From Acrocarpospora pleiomorpha (GTDB taxonomy: Bacteria; Actinomycetota; Actinomycetes; Streptosporangiales; Streptosporangiaceae), in assembly GCF_009687885.1 (NCBI RefSeq), contig NZ_BLAF01000014.1, forward strand, positions 62,001-126,000: a DNA stretch of 64,000 nucleotides, in the 5' to 3' direction. How positions within the stretch are numbered: the stretch's first letter is position 1; every line of letters begins with the position of its first letter. A program made the position numbers and the translations under genes. A model generated the notes under the pieces. It worked only from the letters and a program-made list of their open reading frames with translations. It searched no databases and was not told the origin of the DNA. Below are positions 60,463 to 64,000 of the stretch, in pieces.

Positions 60463-61324
60463 CGCCATCCTGACCAGCACCCTCGTCCTGGGCGGGCTGT
60501 ACCTGCTCATGGCGGCCGGGCTCACGCTGATCTGGTCCACCCTGCGGGTGTTCAACTTCGGGCACGGCGCGCTGCTGATGTTCGGGGCCTACCTGTCCTG
60601 GACGCTCCTGGACCGCGCCGGGCTGCCGCTGCTCCCCGCCCTGATCGGCGGCGTGCTGGCGATGGCCCTGATCGGCGTGGTCTACGAGTTCCTGCTGGTC
60701 AGCCCGTTCATCCGGCGGCCCAACGGGGACATGCTGGTCATGGTGGCCACGCTGGCCGCCACCATGCTGCTGCAGTCCGCCGCGCTGCTGCTGTGGGGGC
60801 CGGAGATCAAGCAGCTCCCGCCGCTCGGCTCGGCCAGGATCGAGCTGGGCGGCTCGGTCGTCCAGGGCACCCAGCTGGTCACCATCGTCCTGGCGCCGGT
60901 GCTGGTCGGCCTGCTGGCCCTGGCGCTCCGGCGCACCGGCATCGGGCTGACCGTGCGGGCGCTGGAACAGAACCGCGAGCACGCCCAGCTCCTGGGCATC
61001 TCGCCGCGCCGGGTCTACCTGTTCGTGGTGACCGTCGCGATCGGTCTTGCGGCAGTGGCCGGGGTGCTGCTGGGAAGCATGCGGTTCATCTCGCCGTTGA
61101 TGGGCGACGACCCGCTGCTGCGCGCCTTCGTGGTGCTCGCCTTCGGCGGCGCGGGCAGCCTCGGCGGCACCATCGCCGGCGCGTACGCCATCGGCCTGCT
61201 CGAAGCGGTGACCACGTACTACTTCGGGCTGTCGTGGAGCCCGGTCCTGGTCTTCCTGGCCATGATCGTCATCATGCTGGCCCGCCCCGAGGGCCTGCTG
61301 CGCAACCAGGTGAGGAGCGCGTGA
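60449..61324 (+). CDS. LivH-type ABC transporter permease
   Basis: 291 residues, about eight membrane spans, with FGHGALLMFGAYLSW and the coupling loop ALEQNREHAQLLGISPRRVY. Final FGLSWSPVLVFLAMIVIMLARPEGL is typical of LivH. Confidence 0.94.
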   Translation: MNGASAILTSTLVLGGLYLLMAAGLTLIWSTLRVFNFGHGALLMFGAYLSWTLLDRAGLPLLPALIGGVLAMALIGVVYEFLLVSPFIRRPNGDMLVMVATLAATMLLQSAALLLWGPEIKQLPPLGSARIELGGSVVQGTQLVTIVLAPVLVGLLALALRRTGIGLTVRALEQNREHAQLLGISPRRVYLFVVTVAIGLAAVAGVLLGSMRFISPLMGDDPLLRAFVVLAFGGAGSLGGTIAGAYAIGLLEAVTTYYFGLSWSPVLVFLAMIVIMLARPEGLLRNQVRSA

Positions 61325-62280
61325 TGGGGAACCTGCGCGCCTGGGCCGGGTGGCCCGCCTACGCGATCGTGCTGGCCGTACTCCCGCTGGTCCTCACCGA
61401 CCCGCACTCCCGGCTGCTGCTGATCCTGATCACCATGTACGGCATGCTCGCCCTGGGCTGGAACCTCACCCTCGGCTTCGCCGGCATCTTCAACTTCGCC
61501 CAGATCGGCTTCTTCGGCATCGGCGCCTACACGGCCGGCATCCTGGCCACCCGCACCGGGATCGACCCGTGGCTGACGCTGCCGATCTCCGGGGTGTCGG
61601 CCGTGCTGGCCTCGCTGGTGGCCTTCCTCCCGGTGCTGCGGCTGCGCGGCATCTACGTCGGCCTGGCCACCTACGTCTTCTCCCAGCTCTGCATCTACCT
61701 GGTGCTCGGCCAGGCGGGCCTGACCGGCGGCTCCAACGGCATCGTCGGCATCCCCCGGCTGACCCTCGGCGAGACCAGCCTGCGGGCCGACGGCCGGATC
61801 GGCTACTACTTCCTGGGCGCGGCGCTGCTGTTCGCCACCACCCTGCTGGTCCGCCTGATCACCCGGTCCACGCTCGGCCTGTCCCTGCTGGCGATCCGCG
61901 ACAACGAGGCCCTGGCCACCAGCCGGGGCGTCTCCCGGGTGCGGCAGCACCTGATCATCTTCATGATCGGCGCGGCGGTGGCCGGGGTGGCGGGCGCCTT
62001 CAACACCTACCTCAACGGCGTGGTCAGCACCGACGTGTTCGGCTTCGGCTACCTGACCCTGCTGCTCAGCATGATCTTCCTGGGCGGCAGCGGCAGCGTG
62101 TACGGCCCGATCGCGGGCGCCGTCGTGGTGACCCTCGTCACCGACGCGCTCCAGGACGCCGGAGCCTGGCGGGACGTGACGGTCGCGCTGCTCATTCTGG
62201 CGGTCCTCTGGATCGCCCCGAAGGGTCTGGCCGGGCTCGCCCACCGAGCCACCACCATCCGCGTAAAGGAGAACGCATGA
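61324..62280 (+). CDS. LivM-type ABC transporter permease
   Basis: 318 residues, about ten spans. GWNLTLGFAGIFNFAQIGFFGIGAYT in the early part, AIRDNEALATSRGVSRVR coupling loop, and IFLGGSGSVYGPIAGA. ATG 61324 has GAGGAG six bases upstream; GTG 61321 would give a GTGA overlap with LivH and is an alternative. Confidence 0.93.
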   Translation: MGNLRAWAGWPAYAIVLAVLPLVLTDPHSRLLLILITMYGMLALGWNLTLGFAGIFNFAQIGFFGIGAYTAGILATRTGIDPWLTLPISGVSAVLASLVAFLPVLRLRGIYVGLATYVFSQLCIYLVLGQAGLTGGSNGIVGIPRLTLGETSLRADGRIGYYFLGAALLFATTLLVRLITRSTLGLSLLAIRDNEALATSRGVSRVRQHLIIFMIGAAVAGVAGAFNTYLNGVVSTDVFGFGYLTLLLSMIFLGGSGSVYGPIAGAVVVTLVTDALQDAGAWRDVTVALLILAVLWIAPKGLAGLAHRATTIRVKENA

Positions 62281-63593
62281 CCAGCCCCGACCTGACGGCC
62301 CGGATCCTCGACGAGGTGGACGGCCTGGCCGACCGGATGGTGAACACCCTCGCCGAGGCCATCGCCGTGCCCAGCATCAACCCCCGCTACCCGGGCCAGG
62401 AGTACAGCAAGGTCGTCGGCGCCGAGGGCGAGATGAGCGCGCTGCTCGCCGACCTGTACGCCGAGGCGGGCGCCGACCTCACCATGGTGACCGTGGAACG
62501 CGGCCGCGACAACGTGGTCGGCGTCCTGCCCGGCGCGGGCGGCGGACGCTCCTTGCTGCTCAACGGGCACGTGGACGTGGTGCCGCCCGGGCGGCTGGAC
62601 CGCTGGCACTCCGGCCCCTTCCGGGCGGTGGTCACCGACGACCGGGTCACCGGCCGCGGCGCGACCGACATGAAGGGCGGCCTGGTCGCCGCCGCGTACG
62701 CCGCCGTCGCGCTGCGCCGCGCGGGCCTGCGCCTGGCCGGTGACCTGGTGCTGCAGGCGGTCGTCGGGGAAGAGGTGGGCGACCACGAGGCGGGCACCAC
62801 CGCCGTGCTGGAGGCCGGGTTCGGGGCGGACGCGGCCATCGTGTGCGAACCGTCCGGCCAGCGAGGCACGCTGCCCGCCGTGGTACCGGTGACGCCCGGC
62901 CTGCTGTGGTTCTCCATCACCATGGAGGGCAAGACCGCGCATTCCGGGCTGCGCGGCATGACCGTCCACCCGACGCTGGAGGGCGACGCCCTGGGCGTCA
63001 ACACGGTGGACAAGTTCTGGATCGTCTACCAGGCGCTGCGCGCCCTGGAGGACGAGTGGGCCGGGCACGACCGGCACCCGCTCTTCCCGCCCGGCTACTT
63101 CAACCTGCTGCCCGGCGTGCTGCGGGCCAATCCGTCCGGGATCCTGGTGCCGTTCTTCCTGGCCGACGAGCTGACCGTGGAGTACTGCGTCTACCATCAC
63201 CCCGGCCGTACCAACGAGGAGGTGATGGCCGAGATCGAGGCCCGGGTCGCCGACGCCTGCCGCCGCGACCCGTGGCTGCGCGCGCATCCCCCGGTGTTCG
63301 AGTGGAAGCTGCTGTGGCCGCCGTACGTGCTGCCCGATGACGCGCCGATCGCCGCCACCGTGGCGCACGCCCACGCGACCGCGGCCGGACAGGTCCCGCT
63401 GACCACCGGCTTCATGGGGGTGTGCGACCTGACCTGGATGGACCGCAAGGACATCGGCGGCCTGGTGTACGGCCCTGGAGTGGGCTACACCGCGCACGCC
63501 GAGAACGAGTACGTCGAGATCGCCCAGCTCGTCCAGTCGGCCAAGACCTACGCGCTGACCGCGGTCAGCTGGTGCGGCCTGGAGACCGGATGA
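62277..63593 (+). CDS. M20 peptidase/deacylase (ArgE/DapE type)
   Basis: 438 residues. NGHVDVVPPG (metal His/Asp), GRGATDMKGG, VGEEVGDHEAGT (catalytic Glu pair), VCEPSG, and dimerisation domain beginning WFSITMEGKTAHSG. ArgE/DapE/carbamoylase-like enzymes hydrolyse N-acyl or N-carbamoyl amino acids. ATG overlaps the LivM stop and follows AAGGAG. Final enzyme of the operon. Confidence 0.93.
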   Translation: MTSPDLTARILDEVDGLADRMVNTLAEAIAVPSINPRYPGQEYSKVVGAEGEMSALLADLYAEAGADLTMVTVERGRDNVVGVLPGAGGGRSLLLNGHVDVVPPGRLDRWHSGPFRAVVTDDRVTGRGATDMKGGLVAAAYAAVALRRAGLRLAGDLVLQAVVGEEVGDHEAGTTAVLEAGFGADAAIVCEPSGQRGTLPAVVPVTPGLLWFSITMEGKTAHSGLRGMTVHPTLEGDALGVNTVDKFWIVYQALRALEDEWAGHDRHPLFPPGYFNLLPGVLRANPSGILVPFFLADELTVEYCVYHHPGRTNEEVMAEIEARVADACRRDPWLRAHPPVFEWKLLWPPYVLPDDAPIAATVAHAHATAAGQVPLTTGFMGVCDLTWMDRKDIGGLVYGPGVGYTAHAENEYVEIAQLVQSAKTYALTAVSWCGLETG

Positions 63594-63684
63594 GTGAGGT
63601 TCGCGCCGTCCTCCCGTCCGTGCGAGTATCCCTGATGCGACGAGCCGGCCGGCCGCGATGACCGGTCCCGCGGAAGGAGACGGC

Positions 63685-64000
63685 ATGCCCGGCACGACCG
63701 AGCCGCGGACGGTGGCGGCTCAGCTGCGCGACGTGCTTCAGGACCTTCCCCGAGCCGAGCAGCGCGTCGCCCGCGCGCTGCTGGCCGGCTACCCCACGGC
63801 GGGTCTTGAGCCGCTGGCGACCGTGGCCACGCTGGCCCAGTCCAGCCCGGCCACCGTGCTCCGGCTGGCGTACCGGCTGGGGTTCCAGGGCTATCCGGAA
63901 CTCCAGCAGGCGCTCAAGCGCGAGACCCAGCAGCGCTACTCCTCCCCCCTCACCCAGTACGGCGAGCCCCCCGCCGAAGCGGGCGCGGACCAGGACGACG
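63685..64000 (+). CDS. MurR/RpiR-family regulator (partial)
   Basis: First 105 codons only; runs off the right edge. LPRAEQRVARALLAGYP and LATVATLAQSSPATVLRLAYRLGFQGYPELQQALK are the N-terminal RpiR HTH. GGAAGGAGA precedes ATG 63685. The sugar-isomerase-like sensor domain would follow outside the window. RpiR regulators in nitrogen-compound clusters include HpxU. Probably regulates the two divergent operons at 53500. Confidence 0.9.
   Translation, partial: MPGTTEPRTVAAQLRDVLQDLPRAEQRVARALLAGYPTAGLEPLATVATLAQSSPATVLRLAYRLGFQGYPELQQALKRETQQRYSSPLTQYGEPPAEAGADQDD

Overview
The window is very GC-rich, uses many GTG starts, and is full of 4-bp ATGA/GTGA overlaps and of ABC, SDR, acyl-CoA and GntR/TetR/MarR/RpiR genes. 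That profile fits a filamentous soil actinobacterium; a Streptosporangiales-type organism (Nonomuraea- or Actinomadura-like) is my guess only. I see no rRNA, tRNA, CRISPR array, insertion sequence or phage gene. Nearly everything is catabolic, arranged in four blocks.

Block 1 (1-2741): the start of a CitE-like lyase and an alpha/beta hydrolase, then a divergent methyltransferase/XRE-cupin regulator pair. Block 2 (2895-28005): a large cluster for what looks like an alicyclic, ketone-bearing compound. It has a Baeyer-Villiger type flavoprotein, two LLM flavin oxidoreductases, two cyclase-family hydrolases, an acyl-CoA synthetase, SDRs, two SnoaL-like proteins and a ribose-type ABC importer whose ATPase and permease are fused. 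It also has a ten-gene minus-strand operon (11699 down to 2895) resembling both the mycobacterial igr side-chain operon and the bbs genes: paired acyl-CoA dehydrogenases, a full SDR plus a half SDR, two thiolase-fold proteins without the catalytic Cys, a double DUF35 protein, a crotonase and a MaoC hydratase. Two regulators sit inside: a GAF/Fis activator with a vestigial AAA domain (12950) and a TetR protein (23899). Six copies of a 17-bp site (consensus YGTCYCAnTnTGAAACG) and four copies of a second site (CTACCGTTTGG and variants) lie in front of the block 2 transcription units, suggesting two overlapping local regulons.

Block 3 (28027-41220): a GntR/FCD regulator (33944) with an acid-sugar or imino-acid type pathway: two enolase-superfamily enzymes, a DHDPS-family aldolase, SDRs, an M24 peptidase-fold enzyme, an FAD amine-oxidase-like enzyme, an MFS carrier, a polar amino-acid ABC importer and a U32-like TIM barrel. 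ATCGAT-centred sites precede its three transcription units. A short SDR remnant ends the block.

Block 4 (41263-64000) has three transcription units. A MarR gene is followed by a nine-gene overlapping operon (49753 down to 41792) with a second polar amino-acid importer, CaiB-type CoA transferase, crotonase, class V PLP enzyme, thioesterase, and two leaderless binding-protein-fold proteins, one DszB-like with its Cys/His/Arg set. Next a minus-strand trio (glutamine synthetase-like, amidohydrolase, M20 amidase; a split FluG arrangement) runs divergently from a plus-strand operon. That operon has an SDR, a complete branched-chain-type ABC importer, a polysaccharide-deacetylase/PuuE-like enzyme, a cytoplasmic gamma-glutamyltransferase-family enzyme, an M20 deacylase and, at the end, an RpiR regulator cut by the window edge. 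Together these suggest uptake and hydrolysis of an amide- or ureide-like nitrogen compound.
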